DNA of 64,000 bases from Halictus rubicundus (taxonomy: Eukaryota; Arthropoda; Insecta; Hymenoptera; Halictidae): assembly GCF_050948215.1 (NCBI RefSeq), contig NW_027488579.1, positions 1,054,001 to 1,118,000 of the forward strand. The letters run 5' to 3'. The notes below the pieces were generated by a model. That model ran no database searches, had not been told where the DNA came from, and saw only the letters and a list, made by a program, of their open reading frames with translations. Below are positions 38,214-52,255 of this stretch, in pieces (the stretch's first letter is position 1; each line of letters starts with the position of its first letter). The position numbers and the translations under genes were made by a program.

Positions 38214-39293
38214 TCCTCTATCCTATCCAATCCTCTATCCTATCCTATCCTCTATCCTATCCTATCCTATATCCTATCCTATCCTCTATCCTATCCTATC
38301 CTTCTATCCTATCCTATCCTCTATCCTATCCTATCCTCTATCCTATCCTATCCTATCCTATATCCTATCCTATCCTCTATCCTATCATATCCTCTATCCT
38401 ATCCTATCCTCTATCCTATCCTATCCTCTATCCTATCCTATCCTCTGTCCTATCCTATCCTCTATCCTATCCAATCCTCTATCCTATCCTATCCTCTATC
38501 CTATCCTATCCTCTATGCTATACTATCCTATATCCTATCCTATCCTCTATCCTATCCTATCCTCTATCCTATCCTATCCTCTATCCTATCCTATCCTCTA
38601 TCCTATCCTGTCCTCTTTGCTATCCTATCCTCAACCCTATCCTATCCTCAATTCTATCCTATACTCCATCCTATCCTATCCGCTATCCTATCCTATCCTC
38701 TATCCTATAATAACCTCTATCCTATCCAATCCTCTATCCTATCCTCTATCCTATCCTCTATCCTATCCTATCCTCTATCCTATCCTATCCTCTATCCTAT
38801 CCTATCCTATATCCTATCCTATCCTCTATCCTATCCAATCCTCTATCCTATCCTATCCTCTATCCTATCCTATCCTCTATCCTATCCTATCCTCTATCCT
38901 ATCCTATCCTCTATCCTATCCTATCCTCTATAATATCGTATCCTCTATAATATCGTATCCTGTATCCTATCCTGTAATCTTTCCTATCCTATCATTAATC
39001 CTATCCTATCCTCTATCGTCTCCTATCCTCTATCCTATCCAATCCCCTATGTTATCCTCTATCCTATCTTATCCTCTATCCTCTATCCTATCCAAACCTC
39101 TATCCTATCCTCTATCCTATCTTCTATCCTATCCTATCCTTTATCCTATCCTATCCTCTATCCTATCCTATCCTCTATAATATCGTATTCTCTATAATAT
39201 CGTATCCTGTATCCTATCCTATCCTCTGTCCTATCCTATCCTCTATCCTATCCTATCCTCTATCCCGTCCTATCCTCTATCCTATCCAATCCT

Positions 39294-39352
39294 CTATCCT
39301 ATCCTATCCTATCCTATCCTATCCTATCCTATCCTATCCTATCCTATCCTAT
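39294..39352. repeat. Pure CTATC run, 59 bp
   Basis: Follows CCAATCCT and ends at CTATATCC, the same context and length class as the runs at 30,151 and 37,361. Confidence 0.9.
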
Positions 39353-39913
39353 ATCCTATACTATCCTCTATCCTATCCTATCCTCTATCCTATCCTATCC
39401 TCTATCCTATCCTATCCTCTATCCTATCCTATCCTCTATCCTATCCTATCCTCTATCCTATCCTATCCTCTATCCTATCCTATCCTCTATAATATCGTAT
39501 CCTCTATAATATCGTATCCTGTATCCTATCCTGTAATCTTTCCTATCCTATCATTAATCCTATCCTATCCTCTATCGTCTCCTATCCTCTATCCTATCCA
39601 ATCCCCTATGTTATCTTCTATCCTATCTTATCCTCTATCCTATCCTATCCTCCATCCTATCCTATCCTCTATCCTATAATATCCTCTATCCTATCCAATC
39701 CTCTACCGTCTCCTATCCTGTATCCGATCCAATCCCCTATCCTCTATCCTATCCTATTCTCTATCCTATCCTCCATCGTATCCTATCCTCTATCCTATCC
39801 TATCCTCTATCTTCTCCTATCCACTATCCTATCCTATCCTCAACCCTATCCTATCCTCAATTCTATCGTATACTCCATACTATCCTATCCTCTATCCTAT
39901 CCTATCCTATCCT

Positions 39914-39952
39914 CTATCCTATCCTATCCTATCCTATCCTATCCTATCCTAT
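39914..39952. repeat. Pure CTATC run, about 39 bp
   Basis: Short pentamer run ending at CTATATCC. A related one precedes the corresponding block at 25,668-25,706. Confidence 0.85.
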
Positions 39953-40639
39953 ATCCTATCCTATCCTCTATCCTATCCTATCCTCTATCCTATCCTATCC
40001 TCTGTCCTATCCTATCCTCTATCCTATCCAATCCTCTATCCTATCCTATCCTCTATCTTATCCTATCCTCTATGCTATCCTATCCTATATCCTATCCTAT
40101 CCTCTATCCTATCCTATCCTCTATCCTATCCTATCCTCTATCCTATCCTGTCCTCTTTCCTATCCTATCCTCAACCCTATCCTATCCTCAATTCTATCCT
40201 ATACTCCATCCTATCCTATCCGATATCCTATCCTATCCTCTATCCTATAATATCCTCTATCCTATCCAATCCTCTATCCTATCCTCTATCCTATCCTCTA
40301 TCCTATCCTCTATCCTATCCTATCCTCTATCCGTATCCTATCCGCTATCCTATCCAATCCTCTATCCTATAATATCCTCTATCCTATCCAATCCTCTATC
40401 CTATCCTCTATCCTATCCTCTATCCTATCCTATCCTTTATCCTATCCTATCCTCTATCCTATCCTATCCTCTATAATATCGTATTCTCTATAATATCGTA
40501 TCCTGTATCCTATCCTATCCTCTGTCCTATCCTATCCTCTATCCTATCCTATCCTCTATCCCGTCCTATCCTCTATTCTATCCTATCCTCTATCCTATCC
40601 TATCCTCTATCCTATCCTATCCTCTATCCTATCCTATCC

Positions 40640-41571
40640 TCTATCCTATCCTATACTATCCTATCCTATATCCTATCCTATCCTCTATCCTATCCTATCC
40701 TCTATCCTATCCTATCCTCTATCCTATCCTATCCTCTATTCTATCTTATCCTCTATCCTATCCTATCCTCTATCCTATCCTATCCTCTATCCTATCCTAT
40801 CCTCTATAATATCGTATCCTCTATAATACCGTATCCTGTATCCTATCCTGTAATCTTTCCTATCCTATCATTAATCCTATCCTATCCTCTATTGTCTCCT
40901 ATCCTCTATCCTATCCAATCCACTATGTTATCCTCTATCCTATCTTATCCTCTACCCTATCCTATCCTCTATCCTATAATATCCTCTATCCTATCCAATC
41001 CTCTACCGTCTCCTATCCTGTATCCGATCCAATCCCCTATCCTCTATCCTATCCTATTCTCTATCCTATCCTCTATCGTATCCTATCCTCTATCCTATCC
41101 TATCCTCTATCCTATCCTATACTATCCTATCCTATATCCTATCCTATCCTCTATCCTATCCTATCCTCTATCCTATCCTATCCTCTATCCTATCCTATCC
41201 TCTATTCTATCTTATCCTCTATCCTATCCTATCCTCTATCCTATCCTATCCTCTATCCTATCCTATCCTCTATAATATCGTATCCTCTATAATACCGTAT
41301 CCTGTATCCTATCCTGTAATCTTTCCTATCCTATCATTAATCCTATCCTATCCTCTATTGTCTCCTATCCTCTATCCTATCCAATCCACTATGTTATCCT
41401 CTATCCTATCTTATCCTCTACCCTATCCTATCCTCTATCCTATAATATCCTCTATCCTATCCAATCCTCTACCGTCTCCTATCCTGTATCCGATCCAATC
41501 CCCTATCCTCTATCCTATCCTATTCTCTATCCTATCCTCTATCGTATCCTATCCTCTATCCTATCCTATCC
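40640..41571. repeat. 466-bp tandem duplication (two copies)
   Basis: ATACTATCC occurs at 40,653 and 41,119, a CTATTCTATCTTATCC pair follows, and CTCTATTGTCTCC recurs near 40,887 and 41,353; all are 466 bp apart. The copies share the rare CTATAATACCG variant, which I saw nowhere else. Outer edges are approximate. Confidence 0.85.
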
Positions 41572-41993
41572 TCTATCTTCTCCTATCCTCTATGCTATCC
41601 TATCCTCAACCCTATCCTATCCTCAATTCTATCGTATACTCCATACTATCCTATCCGCTATCCTATCCTATCCTCTATCCTATAATATCCTCTATCCTAT
41701 CCAATCCTCTATCCTATCCTCTATCCTATCCTCTATTCTATCCTATCCTCTATCCGTATCCTATCCTCTATCCTATCCTATCCTCTATCCTATCATATCC
41801 TCTGTCCTATCCTATCCTCTATCCTATCCTATCCTCTATCCTATCCTATCCTCTATCCTATCCTATCCTCTATCCTATCCTATCCTCTATAATATCGTAT
41901 CCTCTATAATATCGTATCCTCTATAATATCGTATCCTGTATCCTATCCTGTCCACTTTCCTATCCTATCCTCAATCCTATCCTATCCTCTATC
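41358..41993. repeat. Long-range duplicated block, copy at 41.4 kb
   Basis: Variant order matches 59,569-60,187, about 18.2 kb away. The offset is 18,211 at the start and 18,194 at the CTTTGGTATCC unit, a difference of exactly one 17-mer. It ends at one of only three CTTTGGTATCC units in domain 2. Confidence 0.8.
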
Positions 41994-42311
41994 CTTTGGT
42001 ATCCTCTATCCTATCCAATCATCTATCCTATCCTATCCTCTATCCTATCCTATCCTCTATCCTATCCTATCCTCTATCCTATCCTATCCTCTATCCTATC
42101 CTATTCTCTAAACTATCCTCTATCGTATCGTATCCTCTATCCTATCCTATTCTCTATCCTATACTCTATCGTATCGTATCCTCGATCCTATCCTATCCTC
42201 AACCCTATCCTATCCTCAATTCTATCGTATACTCCATACTATCCTATCCGCTATCCTATCCTATCCTCTATCCTATAATATCCTCTATCCTATCCAATCC
42301 TCTATCCTATC

Positions 42312-43405
42312 CTCTATCCTCTCCTCTATCCTATCCTATCCTCTATCCGTATCCTATCCGCTATCCTATCCTATCCCCTATCCTATAATATCCTCTATCC
42401 TATCCAATCCTCTATCCTATCCTCTATCCTATCCTCTATCCTATCCTATCCTCCTTCCGTAACCTATCCTGTATCCTATCCTATCCTCTACCCTATCCTA
42501 TCCTCTATCCTATCCTATCCTTTATCCAATCCTATCCTCTATCCTATCCTCTATCCTATCCTCTATCCTACCCTATCCTTTATCCTATCCTATCCTCTAT
42601 CCTATCCTATCCTCTATCCTATCCTATCCTCCATCCTATTCTATCCTCTATCCTTTAATATCCTCTATCCTATCCTATCCTCTATCCGTATCCTATCCGC
42701 TATCCTATCCTATCCTCTATCCTATAATATCCTCTATCCTATCCAATCCTCTATCCTATCCTCGATCCTATCCTCTATCCTACCCTATCCTTTATCCTAT
42801 CCTATCCTCTATCCTATCCTATCCTCTATCCTATCCTATCCTCTATCCTATCCAATCCTCTATCCTATCCTATCCTCTATCCTATCCTATCCTCTATCCT
42901 ATCCTATCCTCCATCCTATTCTATCCTCTATCCTTTAATATCCTCTATCCTATCCTATTCTCTATCCTATCCTCTATCGTATCGTATCCTCTATCTTATC
43001 CTATTCTCTATCCTATACTCTATCGTATCGTATCCTCGATCCTATCCTATCCTCAACCCTATCCTATCCTCAATTCTATCGTATACTCCATCCTATCCTA
43101 TCCGCTATTCTATCCTATCCACTATCCTAGAATATCCTCTATCCTATCCAATACTCTATCCTATCCACTATCCTATAATATCCTCTATCCTATCCAATCC
43201 GCTATGTTATCCTCTATCCTATCCTATCCTCTATCTTATCCTATCCTCTATCCTATCCTGTCCTCTTTCCTATCCTATCGTCAACCCTATCCTATCCTCA
43301 ATTCTATCCTATACTCCATCCTATCCTATCGGCTATCCTATCCTATCCTCTATCCTATAATATCCTCTATCCTATCCAATCCTCTATCCTATCCTCTATC
43401 CTATC
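42312..43405. repeat. 1311-bp-spaced repeat, copy 1
   Basis: CTCTATCCTCTCC at 42,312 recurs at 43,623, and the CGCTATGTTATCC unit near 43,204 recurs at 44,515, both 1311 bp apart. It shares rare units CCTTCCGTAACC, CTATCCTTTAATATCC and CTAGAATATCC with the second copy. Confidence 0.85.
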
Positions 43406-43622
43406 CTATCCTCTATCCTATCCTATGCTCTATCCGTATCCTATCCGCTATCCTATCCTATCCTCTATCCTATAATATCCTCTATCCTATCCAATCCTCT
43501 ATCCTATCCTCTATCCTATCCTCTATCCTATCCTATCCTTTATCCAATCCTATCCTCTATCCTATCCTATCCTCTATAATATCGTATTCTCTATAATATC
43601 GTATCCTGTATCCTATCCTATC

Positions 43623-44716
43623 CTCTATCCTCTCCTCTATCCTATCCTATCCTCTATCCGTATCCTATCCGCTATCCTATCCTATCCCCTATCCTATAAT
43701 ATCCTCTATCCTATCCAATCCTCTATCCTATCCTCTATCCTATCCTCTATCCTATCCTATCCTCCTTCCGTAACCTATCCTGTATCCTATCCTATCCTCT
43801 ACCCTATCCTATCCTCTATCCTATCCTATCCTTTATCCAATCCTATCCTCTATCCTATCCTCTATCCTATCCTCTATCCTACCCTATCCTTTATCCTATC
43901 CTATCCTCTATCCTATCCTATCCTCTATCCTATCCTATCCTCCATCCTATTCTATCCTCTATCCTTTAATATCCTCTATCCTATCCTATCCTCTATCCGT
44001 ATCCTATCCGCTATCCTATCCTATCCTCTATCCTATAATATCCTCTATCCTATCCAATCCTCTATCCTATCCTCGATCCTATCCTCTATCCTACCCTATC
44101 CTTTATCCTATCCTATCCTCTATCCTATCCTATCCTCTATCCTATCCTATCCTCTATCCTATCCAATCCTCTATCCTATCCTATCCTCTATCCTATCCTA
44201 TCCTCTATCCTATCCTATCCTCCATCCTATTCTATCCTCTATCCTTTAATATCCTCTATCCTATCCTATTCTCTATCCTATCCTCTATCGTATCGTATCC
44301 TCTATCTTATCCTATTCTCTATCCTATACTCTATCGTATCGTATCCTCGATCCTATCCTATCCTCAACCCTATCCTATCCTCAATTCTATCGTATACTCC
44401 ATCCTATCCTATCCGCTATTCTATCCTATCCACTATCCTAGAATATCCTCTATCCTATCCAATACTCTATCCTATCCACTATCCTATAATATCCTCTATC
44501 CTATCCAATCCGCTATGTTATCCTCTATCCTATCCTATCCTCTATCTTATCCTATCCTCTATCCTATCCTGTCCTCTTTCCTATCCTATCGTCAACCCTA
44601 TCCTATCCTCAATTCTATCCTATACTCCATCCTATCCTATCGGCTATCCTATCCTATCCTCTATCCTATAATATCCTCTATCCTATCCAATCCTCTATCC
44701 TATCCTCTATCCTATC
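43623..44716. repeat. 1311-bp-spaced repeat, copy 2
   Basis: Same order of rare variants as 42,312-43,405. It diverges near 44,716, where 34 bp (two 17-mers) present after copy 1 are missing. Related blocks recur at 48,282, 50,747 and 54,631. Confidence 0.85.
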
Positions 44717-46599
44717 CTATCCTCTATCCGTATCCTATCCGCTATCCTATCCTATCCTCTATCCTATAATATCCTCTATCCTATCCAATCCTCTATCCTA
44801 TCCTCTATCCTATCCTCTATCCTATCCTATCCTTTATCCAATCCTATCCTCTATCCTATCCTATCCTCTATAATATCGTATTCTCTATAATATCGTATCC
44901 TGTATCCTATCCTATCCTCTATCCTATCCAATCCTCTATCCTATCCTCTATCCTATCCTCTATCCTATCCTATCCTCTATCCTATCCTATCCTCTATCCT
45001 ATCCTATCCTCCATCCTATCCTATCCTCTATCCTATAATATCCTCTATCCTATACAATCCTCTACCGTCTCCTATCCTGTATCCGATCCAATCCCCTATC
45101 CTCTATCCTATCCTATTCACTATCCTATCCTCTATCGTATCCTATCCTCTATCCTATCCTATCCTCTATCTTCTCCTATCCTCTATCCTATCCTATCCTC
45201 AACCCTATCCTATCCTCAATTCTATCGTATACTCCATACTATCCTATCCGCTATCCTATCCTATCCTCTATCCTATAATATCCTCAATCCTATCCAATCC
45301 TCTATCCTATCCTCTATCCTCTCCTCTATCCTATCCTATCCTCTATCCGTATCCTATCCGCTATCCTATCCTATCCCCTATCCTATAATATCCTCTATCC
45401 TATCCAATCCTCTATCCTATCCTCTATCCTATCCTCTATCCTATCCTATCCTCCTTCCGTATCCTATCCTGTATCCTATCCTATCCTCTACCCTATCCTA
45501 TCCTCTATCCTATCCTATCCTCTATAATATCGTATCCTCTATCCTATCCTGTCCTCTTTCCTATCCTATCGTCAACCCTATCCTATCCTCAATTCTATCC
45601 TATACTCCATCCTATCCTATCCGCTATCCTATCCTATCCTCTATCCTATAATATCCTCTATCCTATCCAATCCTCTATCCTATCCTCTATCCTATCCTAT
45701 CCTCTATCCTATCCTATCCTCTATCCTATCCTATCCTCTATCCTATCCTATCCTCTATCCTATCCTATCCTCTATCCTATCCTATCCTCTATCCGTATCC
45801 TATCCGCTATCCTATCCTATCCTCTATCCTATAATATCCTCTATCCTATCCAATCCTCTATCCTATCCTCTATCCTATCCTCTATCCTATCCTATCCTTT
45901 ATCCAATCCTATCCTCTATCCTATCCTATCCTCTATAATATCGTATTCTCTATAATATCGTATCCTGTATCCTATCCTATCCTCTATCCTATCCAATCCT
46001 CTATCCTATCCTCTATCCTATCCTCTATCCTATCCTATCCTCTATCCTATCCTATCCTCTATCCTATCCTATCCTCCATCCTATCCTATCCTCTATCCTA
46101 TAATATCCTCTATCCTATACAATCCTCTACCGTCTCCTATCCTGTATCCGATCCAATCCCCTATCCTCTATCCTATCCTATTCACTATCCTATCCTCTAT
46201 CGTATCCTATCCTCTATCCTATCCTATCCTCTATCTTCTCCTATCCTCTATCCTATCCTATCCTCAACCCTATCCTATCCTCAATTCTATCGTATACTCC
46301 ATACTATCCTATCCGCTATCCTATCCTATCCTCTATCCTATAATATCCTCTATCCTATCCAATCCTCTATCCTATCCTCTATCCTCTCCTCTATCCTATC
46401 CTATCCTCTATCCGTATCCTATCCGCTATCCTATCCTATCCCCTATCCTATAATATCCTCTATCCTATCCAATCCTCTATCCTATCCTCTATCCTATCCT
46501 CTATCCTATCCTATCCTCCTTCCGTATCCTATCCTGTATCCTATCCTATCCTCTACCCTATCCTATCCTCTATCCTATCCTATCCTCTATAATATCGTA

Positions 46600-47117
46600 G
46601 CCTGTATCCTATCCTGTAATTTTTCCTATCCTATCATTAATCCTATCCTATTCTCTATCGTCTCCTATCCTCTATCCTATCCAATCCGCTATGTTATCCT
46701 CTATCCTATCCTATCCTCTATCTTATCCTATCCTCTATCCTATCCTGTCCTCTTTCCTATCCTATCCTCAACCCTATCCTATCCTCAATTCTATCCTATA
46801 CTCCATCCTATCCTATCCGCTATCCTATCCTATCCTCTATCCTATAATATCCTCTATCCTATCCAATCCTCTATCCTATCCTCTATCCTATCCTCTATCC
46901 TATCCTATCCTCTATCCGTATCCTATCCGCTATCCTATCCTATCCTCTATCCTATAATATCCTCTATCCTATCCAATCCTCTATCCTATCCTCTATCCTA
47001 TCCTCTATCCTATCCTATCCTTTACCCTATCCTATCCTCTATCCTATCCTATCCTCTATAATATCGTATCCTCTATAATATCGTATCCTGTATCCTATCC
47101 TATCCTCTGTCCTGTCC
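46600..47117. repeat. Long-range repeat marked by CTCTGTCCTGTCC, copy 1 of 3
   Basis: Block with GTAATTTTTCC, CCGCTATGTTATCC and CTCTGTCCTGTCC (47,105) in fixed order. It recurs 5138 bp later (marker at 52,243) and a further 3964 bp later (56,207). Confidence 0.8.
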
Positions 47118-50100
47118 TATCCTCTATCCTATCCTATCCTCTATCCTATCCTATCCTCTATCCTGTCCTTTCCTCTATCCTATCCTATCCTCTATCCTAT
47201 CCTATCCTCTATCCTATCCTATCCTCTATCCTATCCTATCCTTTATCCTATCCTATCCTCTATCCTATCCTATCCTCTATAATATCGTATCCTCTATAAT
47301 ATCGTATCCTGTATCCTATCCTATCCTCTGTCCTGTCCTATCCTCTATCCTATCCTATCCTCTATTCTATCCTATCCTCTATCCTATCCTATCCTCTATC
47401 CTGTCCTTTCCTCTATCCTATCCTATCCTCTATCCTATCCCATCCTCTATCCTATCCTATCCTATATCCTATCCTATCCTCTATCCTATCCTATCCTCTA
47501 TCCTATCAAATCCTCTATCCTATCCTATCCTCTATCCTATCCTATCCTCTATCCTATCCTATCCTCTATCCTATCCTATCCTCTATCCTATCCTATCCTT
47601 TATCCAATCCTATCCTCTATCCTATCCTCTATCCTATCCTCTATCCTACCCTATCCTTTATCCTATCCTATCCTCTATCCTATCCTATCCTCTATCCTAT
47701 CCTATCCTCCATCCTATTCTATCCTCTATCCTTTAATATCCTCTATCCTATCCTATCCTCTATCCGTATCCTATCCGCTATCCTATCCTATCCTCTATCC
47801 TATAATATCCTCTATCCTATCCAATCCTCTATCCTATCCTCTATCCTATCCTCTATCCTACCCTATCCTTTATCCTATCCTATCCTCTATCCTATCCTAT
47901 CCTCTATCCTATCCTATCCTCTATCCTATCCAATCCTCTATCCTATCCTATCCTCTATCCTATCCTATCCTCTATCCTATCCTATCCTCCATCCTATTCT
48001 ATCCTCTATCCTTTAATATCCTCTATCCTATCCTATTCTCTATCCTATCCTCTATCGTATCGTATCCTCTATCTTATCCTATTCTCTATCCTATACTCTA
48101 TCGTATCGTATCCTCGATCCTATCCTATCCTCAACCCTATCCTATCCTCAATTCTATCGTATACTCCATCCTATCCTATCCGCTATTCTATCCTATCCAC
48201 TATCCTAGAATATCCTCTATCCTATCCAATACTCTATCCTATCCACTATCCTATAATATCCTCTATCCTATCCAATCCGCTATGTTATCCTCTATCCTAT
48301 CCTATCCTCTATCTTATCCTATCCTCTATCCTATCCTGTCCTCTTTCCTATCCTATCGTCAACCCTATCCTATCCTCAATTCTATCCTATACTCCATCCT
48401 ATCCTATCGGCTATCCTATCCTATCCTCTATCCTATAATATCCTCTATCCTATCCAATCCTCTATCCTATCCTCTATCCTATCCTATCCTCTATCCTATC
48501 CTATCCTCTATCCTATCCTATCCTCTATCCTATCCTATCCTCTATCCGTATCCTATCCGCTATCCTATCCTATCCTCTATCCTATAATATCCTCTATCCT
48601 ATCCAATCCTCTATCCTATCCTCTATCCTATCCTCTATCCTATCCTATCCTTTATCCAATCCTATCCTCTATCCTATCCTATCCTCTATAATATCGTATT
48701 CTCTATAATATCGTATCCTGTATCCTATCCTATCCTCTATCCTATCCAATCCTCTATCCTATCCTCTATCCTATCCTCTATCCTATCCTATCCTCTATCC
48801 TATCCTATCCTCTATCCTATCCTATCCTCCATCCTATCCTATCCTCTATCCTATAATATCCTCTATCCTATACAATCCTCTACCGTCTCCTATCCTGTAT
48901 CCGATCCAATCCCCTATCCTCTATCCTATCCTATTCACTATCCTATCCTCTATCGTATCCTATCCTCTATCCTATCCTATCCTCTATCTTCTCCTATCCT
49001 CTATCCTATCCTATCCTCAACCCTATCCTATCCTCAATTCTATCGTATACTCCATACTATCCTATCCGCTATCCTATCCTATCCTCTATCCTATAATATC
49101 CTCTATCCTATCCAATCCTCTATCCTATCCTCTATCCTCTCCTCTATCCTATCCTATCCTCTATCCGTATCCTATCCGCTATCCTATCCTATCCCCTATC
49201 CTATAATATCCTCTATCCTATCCAATCCTCTATCCTATCCTCTATCCTATCCTCTATCCTATCCTATCCTCTATAATATCGTATCCTCTATCCTATCCTG
49301 TCCTCTTTCCTATCCTATCGTCAACCCTATCCTATCCTCAATTCTATCCTATACTCCATCCTATCCTATCCGCTATCCTATCCTATCCTCTATCCTATAA
49401 TATCCTCTATCCTATCCAATCCTCTATCCTATCCTCTATCCTATCCTATCCTCTATCCTATCCTATCCTCTATCCTATCCTATCCTCTATCCTATCCTAT
49501 CCTCTATCCTATCCTATCCTCTATCCTATCCTATCCTCTATCCGTATCCTATCCGCTATCCTATCCTATCCTCTATCCTATAATATCCTCTATCCTATCC
49601 AATCCTCTATCCTATCCTCTATCCTATCCTCTATCCTATCCTATCCTTTATCCAATCCTATCCTCTATCCTATCCTATCCTCTATAATATCGTATTCTCT
49701 ATAATATCGTATCCTGTATCCTATCCTATCCTCTATCCTATCCAATCCTCTATCCTATCCTCTATCCTATCCTCTATCCTATCCTATCCTCTATCCTATC
49801 CTATCCTCTATCCTATCCTATCCTCCATCCTATCCTATCCTCTATCCTATAATATCCTCTATCCTATACAATCCTCTACCGTCTCCTATCCTGTATCCGA
49901 TCCAATCCCCTATCCTCTATCCTATCCTATTCACTATCCTATCCTCTATCGTATCCTATCCTCTATCCTATCCTATCCTCTATCTTCTCCTATCCTCTAT
50001 CCTATCCTATCCTCAACCCTATCCTATCCTCAATTCTATCGTATACTCCATACTATCCTATCCGCTATCCTATCCTATCCTCTATCCTATAATATCCTCT

Positions 50101-51737
50101 ATCCAATCCTATCCTCTATCCTATCCTCTATCCTATCCTCTATCCTACCCTATCCTTTATCCTATCCTATCCTCTATCCTATCCTATCCTCTATCCTATC
50201 CTATCCTCCATCCTATTCTATCCTCTATCCTTTAATATCCTCTATCCTATCCTATCCTCTATCCGTATCCTATCCGCTATCCTATCCTATCCTCTATCCT
50301 ATAATATCCTCTATCCTGTCCAATCCTCTATCCTATCCTCTATCCTATCCTCTATCCTACCCTATCCTTTATCCTATCCTATCCTCTATCCTATCCTATC
50401 CTCTATCCTATCCTATCCTCCATCCTATCCTATCCTCTATCCTATCCTATCCTCCATCCTATTCTATCCTCTATCCTTTAATATCCTCTATCCTATCCTA
50501 TTCTCTATCCTATCCTCTATCGTATCGTATCCTCTATCTTATCCTATTCTCTATCCTATACTCTATCGTATCGTATCCTCGATCCTATCCTATCCTCAAC
50601 CCTATCCTATCCTCAATTCTATCGTATACTCCATCCTATCCTATCCGCTATTCTATCCTATCCACTATCCTAGAATATCCTCTATCCTGTCCAATACTCT
50701 ATCCTATCCACTATCCTATAATATCCTCTATCCTATCCAATCCGCTATGTTATCCTCTATCCTATCCTATCCTCTATCTTATCCTATCCTCTATCCTATC
50801 CTGTCCTCTTTCCTATCCTATCGTCAACCCTATCCTATCCTCAATTCTATCCTATACTCCATCCTATCCTATCCGCTATCCTATCCTATCCTCTATCCTA
50901 TAATATCCTCTATCCTATCCAATCCTCTATCCTATCCTCTATCCTATCCTATCCTCTATCCTATCCTATCCTCTATCCTATCCTATCCTCTATCCGTATC
51001 CTATCCGCTATCCTATCCTATCCTCTATCCTATAATATCCTCTATCCTATCCAATCCTCTATCCTATCCTCTATCCTATCCTCTATCCTATCCTATCCTT
51101 TATCCAATCCTATCCTCTATCCTATCCTATCCTCTATAATATCGTATTCTCTATAATATCGTATCCTGTATCCTATCCTATCCTCTATCCTATCCAATCC
51201 TCTATCCTATCCTCTATCCTATCCTCTATCCTATCCTATCCTCTATCCTATCCTATCCTCTATCCTATCCTATCCTCCATCCTATCCTATCCTCTATCCT
51301 ATAATATCCTCTATCCTATACAATCCTCTACCGTCTCCTATCCTGTATCCGATCCAATCCCCTATCCTCTATCCTATCCTATTCACTATCCTATCCTCTA
51401 TCGTATCCTATCCTCTATCCTATCCTATCCTCTATCTTCTCCTATCCTCTATCCTATCCTATCCTCAACCCTATCCTATCCTCAATTCTATCGTATACTC
51501 CATACTATCCTATCCGCTATCCTATCCTATCCTCTATCCTATAATATCCTCTATCCTATCCAATCCTCTATCCTATCCTCTATCCTCTCCTCTATCCTAT
51601 CCTATCCTCTATCCGTATCCTATCCTCTATCCTATCCTCTATCCTATCCTATCCTCCTTCCGTATCCTATCCTGTATCCTATCCTATCCTCTACCCTATC
51701 CTATCCTCTATCCTATCCTATCCTCTATAATATCGTA

Positions 51738-52255
51738 TCCTGTATCCTATCCTGTAATTTTTCCTATCCTATCATTAATCCTATCCTATTCTCTATCGTC
51801 TCCTATCCTCTATCCTATCCAATCCGCTATGTTATCCTCTATCCTATCCTATCCTCTATCTTATCCTATCCTCTATCCTATCCTGTCCTCTTTCCTATCC
51901 TATCCTCAACCCTATCCTATCCTCAATTCTATCCTATACTCCATCCTATCCTATCCGCTATCCTATCCTATCCTCTATCCTATAATATCCTCTATCCTAT
52001 CCAATCCTCTATCCTATCCTCTATCCTATCCTCTATCCTATCCTATCCTCTATCCGTATCCTATCCGCTATCCTATCCTATCCTCTATCCTATAATATCC
52101 TCTATCCTATCCAATCCTCTATCCTATCCTCTATCCTATCCTCTATCCTATCCTATCCTTTATCCTATCCTATCCTCTATCCTATCCTATCCTCTATAAT
52201 ATCGTATCCTCTATAATATTGTATCCTGTATCCTATCCTATCCTCTGTCCTGTCC
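51738..52255. repeat. Long-range repeat marked by CTCTGTCCTGTCC, copy 2 of 3
   Basis: Same variant order as 46,600-47,117. It carries a private CTATAATATTG change near 52,214. Confidence 0.8.
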
